Source: Sphingobacteriaceae bacterium (GTDB taxonomy: Bacteria; Bacteroidota; Bacteroidia; B-17B0; Aurantibacillaceae). Taken from it: a DNA stretch of 64,000 nucleotides. Made by a program: the position numbers and the translations under genes. The stretch spans positions 2,046,001 through 2,110,000 of the forward strand of contig NVQB01000001.1 in the NCBI GenBank assembly GCA_002319075.1, read 5' to 3'. Each line of letters begins with the position of its first letter. Position 1 is the first letter of the stretch. Below the pieces are notes generated by a model, which was not told where the DNA came from, did not search any database, and was given only the letters and a program-made list of their open reading frames with translations. Positions 17,306 to 24,336 of this stretch are shown here, piece after piece.

Positions 17306-17857
17306 TTAAGTTTTGTCAAAGTCATGCCAATTGTCACCGTGTATTTGTTTTAGTCTTACAATATCTTGTCTACGCGCTGCTATTTCAGAAAAATCTTGAG
17401 AGTTGCAAAACCCAAGCATCTTTAATCCCTTTTTTACGTCAGAAATTTTTTTTGTTTCCTTATTAAGAATTTTAAATATCTCTGGTAACATATGATCGAA
17501 TTGGAAAATACAAAGATGTTTATGTCCATGATCGAGAGAGTCAGTAGGAAACCACGCCTCATAAATACTTTGTGTTAATTCAAAATTGATTTTTCTGAAA
17601 TTACTTGGGTTGTCCAATTCAAATATTATGTCGAATTGCTTTGGGACAGAAAGGTCAGCATATGCATAAAGAGTAAATACAGCTATTTCATTTGGCTTTC
17701 GCGTCCATTTTGTAAAATTATTATATGGCCGTCCCTTTTCTTTGTCCTTGCACCGCTTTACGCACTCAGACTTCCAAATTTCGATAGCTTCATCAGAAAA
17801 ATAAGTGTCTGCGAAAAGATACCTTTCTGAAGTTTTGCATTTTTCTTCTGTCTGCAT
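17306..17857 (-). CDS. Cassette 8: hypothetical cytosolic protein, 183 aa
   Basis: The protein lacks a signal peptide or membrane segment. It is rich in Lys, Cys, aromatic and His residues (RYLFADTYFSDEAIEIW, SLDHGHKHLCIFQFDHM, GDNWHDFD). Cys 7, Cys 33 and Cys 37 near the N-terminus and a His-rich segment near residue 115 could hold a metal, but no known motif fits exactly. I do not recognise the family. Confidence 0.6.
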   Translation of the reverse strand: MQTEEKCKTSERYLFADTYFSDEAIEIWKSECVKRCKDKEKGRPYNNFTKWTRKPNEIAVFTLYAYADLSVPKQFDIIFELDNPSNFRKINFELTQSIYEAWFPTDSLDHGHKHLCIFQFDHMLPEIFKILNKETKKISDVKKGLKMLGFCNSQDFSEIAARRQDIVRLKQIHGDNWHDFDKT

Positions 17858-17877
17858 TTATTGGAGTTTAAAGTGCC

Positions 17878-18121
17878 GCCTAACGGACTCGGGGCTTGCG
17901 CCGGCCGCGTCTCCAAATGCCGCCGGTCGCCGGTTGCTCAAGTGTTCCGATGTCCACCGTGAAGTTAAAATATTTTGAGCAAAAGCAAAACAATGTCCCA
18001 CGCAAAGCGTACCAAATTAAAATTGCTTTTGCATACGGCAAATGTCCCGCGGACATTTGAGCGAGGCTTGTGCGCTGAAAGCTGTTCTTGTCCGGCTGGC
18101 GCTATGGCCCCGTGTTAGCAC
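17878..18121 (-). repeat. attC-like site 7 (long class)
   Basis: The ends GCCTAAC and GTTAGCAC enclose CGGGGCTTGCGCCGGCCG against CCGGCTGGCGCTATGGCCCCG. The bulge is GGACT against T. It has the plain GATGTCCACCGTGAAG sequence where sites 11, 13 and 16 carry the palindrome, so it shows the state without insertion. Confidence 0.85.
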
Positions 18122-18151
18122 CAGTTACCGTCACACAGAATTGTCGGTTGT

Positions 18152-18550
18152 CTACAGGTCCTCTTGTGTAACGTGAAATTCACATTTAATGCTTTCTTTT
18201 CCGTGTTTTTTAAGTTTACTTTTGTTTGGAATTTTCCAATTGGTGCAGCTATTGTGGTCTTTTTTAATGACGCCCAAAGCTGAGGAGATATAAAAAATTT
18301 GAGTTCTGTCTGGGCAACAGTCAAAAGTTTTTTTATTGCCAAGACCACCAAATGAATTAACAAGAAGATTGTCGTTGGGTAGGATGTCTTGAATTATTGT
18401 GTCAACAGAATTATATGGGCCATTATTGTACGTAATTCTTAACGTTTGATTTGTCTCGTTAAATACTTTTATGTCGCCGTCAAGCGCGGGGTCGCAACTT
18501 GTCAAAGCGAAAAGTGCAAATAAAACGAAAATATCCTTAATAGTTCTCAT
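18152..18550 (-). CDS. Cassette 7: lipoprotein, 132 aa
   Basis: The ATG at 18550 is chosen; an upstream in-frame ATG at 18598 lies in the site. The leader TIKDIFVLFALFALTSC ends in a lipobox (Cys 18), followed by D-P-A, so the mature lipoprotein may be retained or sorted by its charged +2 region. The mature domain is small, with KVFNETNQTLRITYNNGPYNS (beta-rich) and a FDCCPDRTQIFYISS segment with two adjacent Cys. Family unknown. Confidence 0.62.
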   Translation of the reverse strand: MRTIKDIFVLFALFALTSCDPALDGDIKVFNETNQTLRITYNNGPYNSVDTIIQDILPNDNLLVNSFGGLGNKKTFDCCPDRTQIFYISSALGVIKKDHNSCTNWKIPNKSKLKKHGKESIKCEFHVTQEDL

Positions 18551-18566
18551 GTCTACGGTAATTGGT

Positions 18567-18742
18567 GCTAACGGACTCAGGGCTGGCGCCGGCCGCATGT
18601 CACGATACCGCCTATGCTAAAATGTTCTGATGTCCACCGTGAAGTTAAAATATTTGGAGCAAAAGCAAAACAAAAGATGTCTGCCCGTAAAATTGCTTTT
18701 GCATGTTAAATCGTCCCGGCTGGCGCTACGCCCTGTGTTAGC
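18567..18742 (-). repeat. attC-like site 6 (long class)
   Basis: The ends GCTAAC and GTTAGC enclose CAGGGCTGGCGCCGGCCG against CCGGCTGGCGCTACGCCCTG. The bulge is GGACT against T. Like site 7, it lacks the palindrome. Confidence 0.85.
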
Positions 18743-18777
18743 TGTCTGGTGGCGGGTCGAAACTTATGTCTACACGT

Positions 18778-19248
18778 TTAAAATTGTCCTAACATGCTTT
18801 TGTACCGGACTAGCTCACCTTTTTTATTAAGAATAACTAGGACTTGACCGAACGAACCGTCATCGCTAGATTCAAATAAAATATAGTATTGATCGTTATG
18901 TTTAATAAATCGATAAATTACTAATCCAGGATCTCCAGTGCTTCCTCTGATTTTCTTCGGTACAGAAAAACTTGTTAAGTCGCTATTTTCTATAATTGAC
19001 AGATTTCTGAATGCTGATGTCAAAACGGTAGAGTTCGAGACGAGCTGAGATGTGTCTGCGAAGGTCATTTTCTTTTTTGTCACATAACCGTTGGTAAAGT
19101 ACCTGAAGTATTTAATTTGTTTATCAATTTTCGTTAAACTGTCCAGATGATATAAGGCAACTTCCTCAACGAATCTCTTTTCTTGTCCGAACGTTTTCAT
19201 TGTCGTCAAGAGTAAGGTTAAAATTAAATATTTCCAGATGTTTGTCAA
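18778..19248 (-). CDS. Cassette 6: exported protein, 156 aa
   Basis: The start is TTG at 19248, in the same AATTTTGA context as cassettes 12 and 14. The signal peptide (WKYLILTLLLTTMKTFGQ) is followed by a soluble domain with VALYHLDSLTKIDKQIKYFRYF and a beta-rich C-terminal half (GDPGLVIYRFIKHNDQYYILFES). The second half resembles small periplasmic sensors or lipocalin-like strands, but I do not assign a family. Confidence 0.6.
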   Translation of the reverse strand: MTNIWKYLILTLLLTTMKTFGQEKRFVEEVALYHLDSLTKIDKQIKYFRYFTNGYVTKKKMTFADTSQLVSNSTVLTSAFRNLSIIENSDLTSFSVPKKIRGSTGDPGLVIYRFIKHNDQYYILFESSDDGSFGQVLVILNKKGELVRYKSMLGQF

Positions 19249-19288
19249 AATTCAATTATTTTTTTCGGATGTCCGTCCGCCACTTGCA

Positions 19289-19404
19289 GCTAACGTACCG
19301 CGAACAGTTTTCTGTGCCCGCGTCCGCGATGTTATAAATGTAGTAATGTCCAGCGAGATATTAAAATAGAAAATACCGGGCATAGAAACTGTTTGCTGTT
19401 ATGC
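19289..19404 (-). repeat. attC-like site 5 (mid class)
   Basis: The ends GCTAAC and GTTATGC come from different cassettes. The inner sequence is as in sites 2, 9 and 10. Confidence 0.85.
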
Positions 19405-19829
19405 GATGCCAAGCCAGGTTTTGGACTTGTCCGCAAGTCAACCCGAAATAATAAAAAAAATTAAATGTTCAGACGTCGACCCGTAATAAGACGTCCGACC
19501 AAAACCCGAAATGAAAATTAAAAGCGTCGGGGCATTTTTGAAACGAAATGTTGTCCATGCAAAATATTAAAGTACGGAAGTCCGCCCAGAAGCTAAAATG
19601 CGAAGATGCGTCGATGCGCAAAAAAATGCATGAGCGAGAGAAGTTGAGGGCGGAAATTAATTCGTCCATAGCTTGTGCGGTCGCTGAGGGGTCGCCGCAA
19701 AAAACAAACTAACGAAAAGCCAACACAAAGTGTATGAGCGCTTCTGGTGTCCATAGAGAGGTTTGTTTTTTGTGAAGGTGCGAAGGTGTGCGTGTCGGTT
19801 TATTGTTAAGACGTCCGCGGCTTGGTTGC
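19405..19829 (-). repeat. Cassette 5: ORF-less cassette body, copy 3
   Basis: The same body as copies 1, 2 and 4, with point differences and a shorter A-run near 19620, which shifts every frame relative to copy 1. No gene is called. Confidence 0.75.
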
Positions 19830-19923
19830 GCATAACGTTTTGCAGCCTTGCGCGCGTTTTTGCTAAGTCCAAGTTACGCATTTGAGCATTAACACGCAAA
19901 AATGGCGCAAGACTGCTGTTACC
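19830..19923 (-). repeat. attC-like site 4 (short class)
   Basis: The ends GCATAAC and GTTACC enclose GCAGCCTTGCGCGCGTTTTTGC against GCAAAAATGGCGCAAGACTGC. The bulge is GTTTT against T. Confidence 0.85.
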
Positions 19924-19971
19924 AGTAGTTGCGGACCCAATGGTACGTCTTGTTGGGTGTCCGCAGATTAA

Positions 19972-20370
19972 CTATAAATTAAAGATGGAGTTGTATTTGA
20001 TTAAGCTGTCGGGCTGAACAATGCCGTACTGTGAAAAGTCTTTTGAACTAATAAGCAACTCGTAATTGTCTGGATTGGTCGGGCAATAGATTACCGGGAA
20101 ACCTTTTTGACAAAAACTGTTGAAGTCTGCGTTTTTAAGTCCTGTATATGTTTTTTCGCCGTAAATTGTTTTGTCACCTACATAGAAAAGAAAGGCAATT
20201 GATGCTTGGCCTTTGTCGGCGGAGACTTCGCACCAATATATGTTTCCGTATGTTATAGTATTGTTTGCTTTTAGTTCTCTCTTTTTATTTGTCAGAATGA
20301 AATACGATACAGCCATTAAGACAATTAAAGTCGCCGAAAAGATAAGAATGTATTTTTTTGAATTAGTCAT
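19972..20370 (-). CDS. Cassette 4: single-pass membrane protein, 132 aa
   Basis: The ATG at 20370 is preferred to one at 20397, which lies by the cassette boundary. One hydrophobic segment (about residues 7-24, YILIFSATLIVLMAVSYF) serves as an N-terminal anchor. The outer part has two Cys-containing strands (NIYWCEVSADKG, FPVIYCPTNPDNYELL). The pattern NTITYGNIYW-FYVGDKTIYGEKTY resembles DUF3592-like extracellular domains. The function is unknown. Confidence 0.62.
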   Translation of the reverse strand: MTNSKKYILIFSATLIVLMAVSYFILTNKKRELKANNTITYGNIYWCEVSADKGQASIAFLFYVGDKTIYGEKTYTGLKNADFNSFCQKGFPVIYCPTNPDNYELLISSKDFSQYGIVQPDSLIKYNSIFNL

Positions 20371-20402
20371 TTTTACCGGAATGTCTGTCCGCCGCAATTA
20401 CT

Positions 20403-20497
20403 GGTAACGTTCTCCAAGCAGGCGTCCGCTTTTTGCTTTGTCAAGTTACACATTTGAGCGTTAACACGCAAAAAGTGGTCGCTTGCTTGGTGTTAGG
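20403..20497 (-). repeat. attC-like site 3 (short class, best-paired)
   Basis: The ends GGTAAC and GTTAGG enclose CCAAGCAGGCGTCCGCTTTT against the complement of AAAAGTGGTCGCTTGCTTGG. The stem has only about three mismatches in 20 pairs; the bulge is GTTCT against T. It is the clearest example of the fold. Confidence 0.88.
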
Positions 20498-20519
20498 TGT
20501 CTGGTGGCGGCACACAGCT

Positions 20520-21110
20520 TTATTTTTTAAGTGTCTGCCGTAATGTGTCTGTAAGTTCTATTTTTCCTGTGCTCAAAAGTCTGCCTTTAATGTAAATGAT
20601 ATAATTTTGAAGCGTCGATTTTATTTCTTGTCCTAAGCTGTCGAGTTCGGCCTCTGCTATTGTGTCTGAAGCGTAAATAGAAAAGTCACTTTTTATTTCA
20701 GAAAACTCTTCGCAACGAAAGCCAGGAGATGCGCCACACAAACCAATGCCTATTGATTTTTGGTCAATTACTTTTCCGTTTTTGTCATATGTAATTAAAT
20801 AAGGAAGGGCGCAGTCCGAAAGTCCGAGGCGAATAACTGCATAATAGTCGCCGTTTGTTTTAAAAGTGCAATAGGGCACCGTTCCGTCTTCGTTGTCACT
20901 TTGCAAACTGTCGGAATTTATTAAAGGCAATTTGAAGGAATCACCAAAACAGCCTTTCATCGTAACAGGAAGAGTTGTCTGCTTATACTTTTTTAAAAAG
21001 TCGGGCGTCTGCATTTGTTTGTCCGAAATGCTGTCCGCGGAATTGTTATTGCATGAGGACAAAATAATTGTCGAAAGGAAAAGTAAAAAGTATGTGAAGG
21101 TTTTTGTCAT
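20520..21110 (-). CDS. Cassette 3: lipoprotein, 196 aa
   Basis: The lipobox LSSC (Cys 20) ends a hydrophobic leader. The mature chain has a linker (NNNSADSISDK), then a compact domain with six further Cys (e.g. KGCFGDSF, PYCTFKTNGDYYAVIRLGLSDC, GLCGASPGFRCEEF), well suited to disulfides outside the cytoplasm. I do not recognise the family. Confidence 0.62.
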   Translation of the reverse strand: MTKTFTYFLLFLSTIILSSCNNNSADSISDKQMQTPDFLKKYKQTTLPVTMKGCFGDSFKLPLINSDSLQSDNEDGTVPYCTFKTNGDYYAVIRLGLSDCALPYLITYDKNGKVIDQKSIGIGLCGASPGFRCEEFSEIKSDFSIYASDTIAEAELDSLGQEIKSTLQNYIIYIKGRLLSTGKIELTDTLRQTLKK

Positions 21111-21150
21111 GAGTCTTTTTGTCTACCGAAATGTCAGTCCGCCACTTGCA

Positions 21151-21266
21151 CCTAACGTACCGCGAACAGTTTTCTGTGCCCGCGTCCCCGATGTTATAAA
21201 TGTAGTAATGTCCAGCGAGATATTAAAATAGAAAATACCGGGCATAGAAACTGTTTGCTGTTATGC
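21151..21266 (-). repeat. attC-like site 2 (mid class)
   Basis: The ends CCTAAC and GTTATGC. The rest is as in sites 5, 9 and 10 except for single-base changes (e.g. TCCCCGATG for TCCGCGATG). Confidence 0.85.
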
Positions 21267-21692
21267 GATGCCAAGCCAGGTTTTGGACTTGTCCGCGCGT
21301 CAACCGAAATAATTAAAAAAATTAAATGTTCAGACGTCGACCCGTAATAAGACGTCCGACCAAAACCCGAAATGAAAATTAAAAGCGTCGGGGCATTTTT
21401 GAAACGAAATGTTGTCCATGCAGGAAGCTAAAGTACGGGAGTCCGACCAGAAGCTAAAATGCGAAGATGCGTCGATGCACGAAAAAAATGCATGAGCGAG
21501 AGAAGTTGAAGGCGGAAATTAATTCGTCCATAGCTTGTGCGGTCGCTGAGGGGTCGCCGCGAAAAACAAACTAACGAAAAGCCAACACAAAGTGTATGAG
21601 CGCTTCTGGTGTCCATAGAGAGGTTTGTTTTTTGTGAAGGTGCGAAAGGTGTGCGCGTCGGTTTATTGTTAAGACGTCCGCGGCTTGGTTGC
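21267..21692 (-). repeat. Cassette 2: ORF-less cassette body, copy 4
   Basis: The fourth copy of the repeated body, 426 bp. It is close to copies 1 and 3, with indels that again break frame agreement. Confidence 0.75.
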
Positions 21693-21807
21693 GCATAACG
21701 TTTTCCAAGCAAGAGCCGTGCCTGTCGTCCGTGTTGTTAAATGTACGAAAGTCCAGCGAAATGCCAAAATGCAAAATGAACAGGCATGGATTTTGCTTGG
21801 TGTTACC
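21693..21807 (-). repeat. attC-like site 1 (first, mid class)
   Basis: The ends GCATAAC and GTTACC enclose CCAAGCAAGAGCCGTGCC against GGCATGGATTTTGCTTGG. The bulge is GTTTT against T. It has the core ATGTACGAAAGTCCAGCG. It follows the first cassette gene. Confidence 0.85.
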
Positions 21808-21851
21808 ACCAGTTGTTTAATTGTCTGGCCTAAGTTTGTTGAAGAGTCCGT

Positions 21852-22355
21852 CTAATTGTCCGCTAACAACAAAAGAGAATTAATATAATCAGTGTCAAAT
21901 TCAATTATGCTCATTTCTTTAAAAAGTACTGATTTCTTTTCAGCCCACTTAGCTTTAGTTGTCAAAGTTCTAATTATTATTGAGTCGTCTAAGACGTCGA
22001 TGATCTTACCAATCCAAGTGATGTCGCCTTTTTTGTTGCTAATTGAAATCACTTTTTTTAGTGATTGAAGTGAACTGAAAACACTAGTACTATCGTCCAA
22101 TATAATTTTCGGTGTCTTTGATTGCTTGGTTTTAATTAAAATTATTTTCTCAGTCCATTTATTTTCTTTGTCGTAGTAGTGTTTTTTAATAGAGGGATTA
22201 TGAATCAACAAAAATCCGTCGCAGATGTAATCAACAACGTTATTGAAGGCTAAGGTCCATGCGTCTGAAGAGTTAATTATTAAGCCATGAACATTTGTCT
22301 TACGTGATTTAATGTCGAACGAAATATGTTTGTGAATCAATTTTGAGATTGTCAT
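21852..22355 (-). CDS. Cassette 1: hypothetical cytosolic protein, 167 aa
   Basis: The protein has no signal peptide. It is Lys/Ile-rich with TNVHGLIINSSDAWTLAFN, a GDITWIGKIIDVLDDSIIIRTL segment (SH3- or RNA-binding-barrel-like strand pattern) and a final helix. The family is not recognised. It is the first gene at the putative insertion end. In integrons that position is the most recently acquired; whether this holds here is an inference. Confidence 0.6.
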   Translation of the reverse strand: MTISKLIHKHISFDIKSRKTNVHGLIINSSDAWTLAFNNVVDYICDGFLLIHNPSIKKHYYDKENKWTEKIILIKTKQSKTPKIILDDSTSVFSSLQSLKKVISISNKKGDITWIGKIIDVLDDSIIIRTLTTKAKWAEKKSVLFKEMSIIEFDTDYINSLLLLADN

Positions 22356-22390
22356 GGTAAATAATTTTATTTGGGTCTGTCCTACAATTG

Positions 22391-22398
22391 GTGGTAAC
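22391..22398 (-). other. 5' boundary of the cassette array (attI-like candidate)
   Basis: GTGGTAAC here is the inverted copy of GTTACCAC at 21802-21809, and the match extends outward (13 of 14 bases), so it is the 5' edge of the first cassette. The next bases toward recA (TACCTTATACCATTACC) are the non-cassette flank. They would contain the insertion site if the array grew by site-specific integration, but no stem or integrase-binding repeats are evident. Confidence 0.55.
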
Positions 22399-22612
22399 TA
22401 CCTTATACCATTACCTTTCTTCCTCCAATCTGGCGAATTTTACACGATTGGATTACCTTTTGTCCTCTTTGCTCTAAGGACTAATTCGGAATAGCATACT
22501 CAAATTTAATAATTTAATTTAAGTAAAAAATTATATCGGAATATGAATCCCCCACGTCCTTTTGTGCTTTAATTTAAACTCTCTCATCGAGCACGTTTTG
22601 CTGGTAAAAACA
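22399..22612. other. Intergenic flank between array and recA
   Basis: AT-rich sequence with no ORF of note and no integrase remnant that I can read. It ends with the recA terminator. Confidence 0.5.
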
Positions 22613-22640
22613 AAACCCTGAAGTTATCGCTTCAGGGTTT
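22613..22640 (-). terminator. recA terminator
   Basis: AAACCCTGAAG and CTTCAGGGTTT form a perfect 11-bp stem around a 6-nt loop. Read on the minus strand it is followed by a T-rich run, typical of a rho-independent terminator 30 bp after the recA stop. Confidence 0.85.
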
Positions 22641-22670
22641 CGCACAAATCTCTAAACAAATAGCTAATAT

Positions 22671-23726
22671 TTATTCAGACGGAGCATTCTCAGCGCTCAG
22701 TATGTCTTTGATCTTTTGTTCAATTTCATCCGCCAGATCAGGATTTTCAGCAAATAAAGATTTTACTGAATCACGTCCTTGCCCTAGTTTCGTGTCTTCG
22801 TAGCTAAACCACGATCCAGCCTTTTTAATAATTCCTTTTTCTACACCAATATCAATAATCTCTCCAACTTTGCTAATACCTTCGCCAAAAATAATGTCGA
22901 ATTCAGCCTGACGGAAAGGTGGTGCCAGTTTGTTTTTAATAACTTTAACGCGGGCGCGGTTACCTGCAACCACATCGCCTTCTTTTAACTGACTTACTCT
23001 GCGAATATCCAAACGCACAGAAGCGTAAAATTTAAGCGCGTTACCACCGGTTGTTGTTTCGGGGTTACCAAACATGATACCGATTTTTTCACGCAATTGA
23101 TTGATGAAAACACAGCAACATCCTGTTTTATTAATAGTACCGGTTAATTTACGAAGCGCCTGGCTCATTAAACGCGCTTGTAAGCCCATACGGCTATCAC
23201 CCATTTCACCTTCTATTTCGGCTTTTGGCGTAAGAGCTGCTACAGAGTCAATAACAACCAAATCAACAGCACCGCTGCGAATTAAATTGTCAGCAATCTC
23301 CAGGGCTTGTTCCCCGTTATCGGGTTGAGATATTAAAAGGCTTCCTGTATCTACACCTAATTTTTCTGCGTAAAAACGATCAAAAGCATGCTCTGCATCA
23401 ATGAACGCGGCTATACCACCATTTTTTTGACAATTTGCAATAGCATGAATGGCTAAAGTTGTTTTACCGGACGATTCTGGCCCGTAAATTTCAACAACGC
23501 GTCCTTTCGGTAAACCGCCAATGCCTAAGGCAATATCGAGACCTAATGAACCTGTAGAGATAACCTCAATCGCTTCGATCTTGGTATCACCTAATTTCAT
23601 TACAGTGCCTTTACCGTAAGTTTTTTCTAATTTGTCCAATGTTAATTGAAGCGCCTTTAATTTTTCTGAATTCACAGTTTTTTTCTCCGTTACTTCCATT
23701 ACATCTTCTGCGTTTTTCTTTGCCAT
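22671..23726 (-). CDS. recA: Recombinase RecA
   Basis: The 351-residue protein has every RecA landmark: Walker A GPESSGKT at 82-89, the [25 protein letters not shown] region with loop L1, NQLREKIG, the L2 loop [24 protein letters not shown], and an acidic C-terminus. It forms ATP-dependent filaments on single-stranded DNA, drives homologous recombination and, in other bacteria, stimulates LexA self-cleavage. It borders the cassette array; in classical integrons the integrase is under SOS control, so the neighbourhood is suggestive but not proof of a link. A -7-like box lies 114 bp upstream. Confidence 0.98.
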   Translation of the reverse strand: MAKKNAEDVMEVTEKKTVNSEKLKALQLTLDKLEKTYGKGTVMKLGDTKIEAIEVISTGSLGLDIALGIGGLPKGRVVEIYGPESSGKTTLAIHAIANCQKNGGIAAFIDAEHAFDRFYAEKLGVDTGSLLISQPDNGEQALEIADNLIRSGAVDLVVIDSVAALTPKAEIEGEMGDSRMGLQARLMSQALRKLTGTINKTGCCCVFINQLREKIGIMFGNPETTTGGNALKFYASVRLDIRRVSQLKEGDVVAGNRARVKVIKNKLAPPFRQAEFDIIFGEGISKVGEIIDIGVEKGIIKKAGSWFSYEDTKLGQGRDSVKSLFAENPDLADEIEQKIKDILSAENAPSE

Positions 23727-23839
23727 GATATACTTATTTATAGATTACAATTTGTTTAGGGAAGTTACCAGTCTTTGATTTTCTTTCTGCACTTTCTTAT
23801 TCACTCTTTACTAACTAATTTCCTCAACAAAAGTAGAGG

Positions 23840-23847
23840 CAAAGATA
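23840..23847 (-). promoter_or_regulatory. Bacteroidota -7 box for recA
   Basis: On the minus strand TATCTTTG matches TAnnTTTG exactly. It would give a leader of roughly 110 nt. No clear -33 TTG is seen at ideal spacing. Confidence 0.5.
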
Positions 23848-23961
23848 GCAGAGCCTTGCTACGAATTATAGTATTTGTTAAAATAGTAGGAATAACAAGG
23901 AGTTCATAAGGAAAAGAGTTAGTAGAAGTTTCAAAATATGCCTCAAATTATTAGGGCGCCA

Positions 23962-24016
23962 CCCATGAAGCCAAAGGCCGCGTATATATATTCCTAAAGC
24001 CTTTCTGCTTCATGGG
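23962..24016. repeat. Inverted repeat in recA upstream region
   Basis: CCCATGAAGCCAAAGG and CCTTTCTGCTTCATGGG pair with one small mismatch around a 22-nt loop containing TATATATA. It sits in a 610-bp gene-free stretch (23727-24336) with a base composition unlike the neighbourhood. Confidence 0.7.
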
Positions 24017-24038
24017 CCCTGCCAACAAACCGCCTGGC

Positions 24039-24061
24039 ACAAAAGTTCACTGAACTTTTGT
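24039..24061. repeat. Perfect hairpin ACAAAAGTTCA / TGAACTTTTGT
   Basis: An 11-bp perfect stem with a one-base centre. It lies in the same gene-free stretch; the rest of the stretch (GC-rich, Pro/Gly-codon-like, 24060-24200) holds no credible ORF and may be a remnant of a dispersed intergenic repeat. Confidence 0.75.
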
Positions 24062-24336
24062 CGTGCTATATCCCGCTTGCCCAGTCCAAAAATGGCCAGG
24101 TTTGTGCGGGTCTTTGTCCTGGGGGCCAAAGCCACCACCAAACAACCATTTTAAACCGGTGTTCACGGGAATGCCGCTACGGTCAGTGGCGCGCAAATGC
24201 TCTCGCAAACCCTTATAAAAATTAAAGGATAGAATGAATGATTTTATAAAACTTGACCCCTTTTGTGTTCGGGTAAAAAAATAAGAAAAGTCGGCCCAAC
24301 TGTTCTCCCTGCCGCACTACCAAGTGAATTATAAAA

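Larger units (their letters stand above)
8907..22398 (-). other. Integron-like cassette array (17 cassettes, no integrase)
   Basis: Seventeen units in the same orientation are each made of a body (one gene, or none in four) followed by an attC-like site. In plus-strand reading every site starts with TAAC (TAAA or TAAT in two), then a 5-nt unpaired segment, then a stem of roughly 12-25 bp. The partner strand returns to GTTA with only one unpaired base. For every cassette the bases outside the right-hand TAAC are the inverted copy of the bases outside the left-hand GTTA, e.g. 14391-14409 against 13738-13754, and 18556-18572 against 18114-18130. This is the signature expected if cassettes excise as circles and re-insert. 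All genes read away from 22.4 kb, so the insertion end would be there, but no tyrosine recombinase is present in the window. It is therefore CALIN-like. The sites differ from textbook attC by the 5:1 bulge. Confidence 0.85.

Noticed and set aside
8907-22398. A composite transposon or prophage
   Set aside because: No transposase, terminase or structural gene is seen, and the regular site-gene-site order with inverted cassette ends fits cassettes much better.
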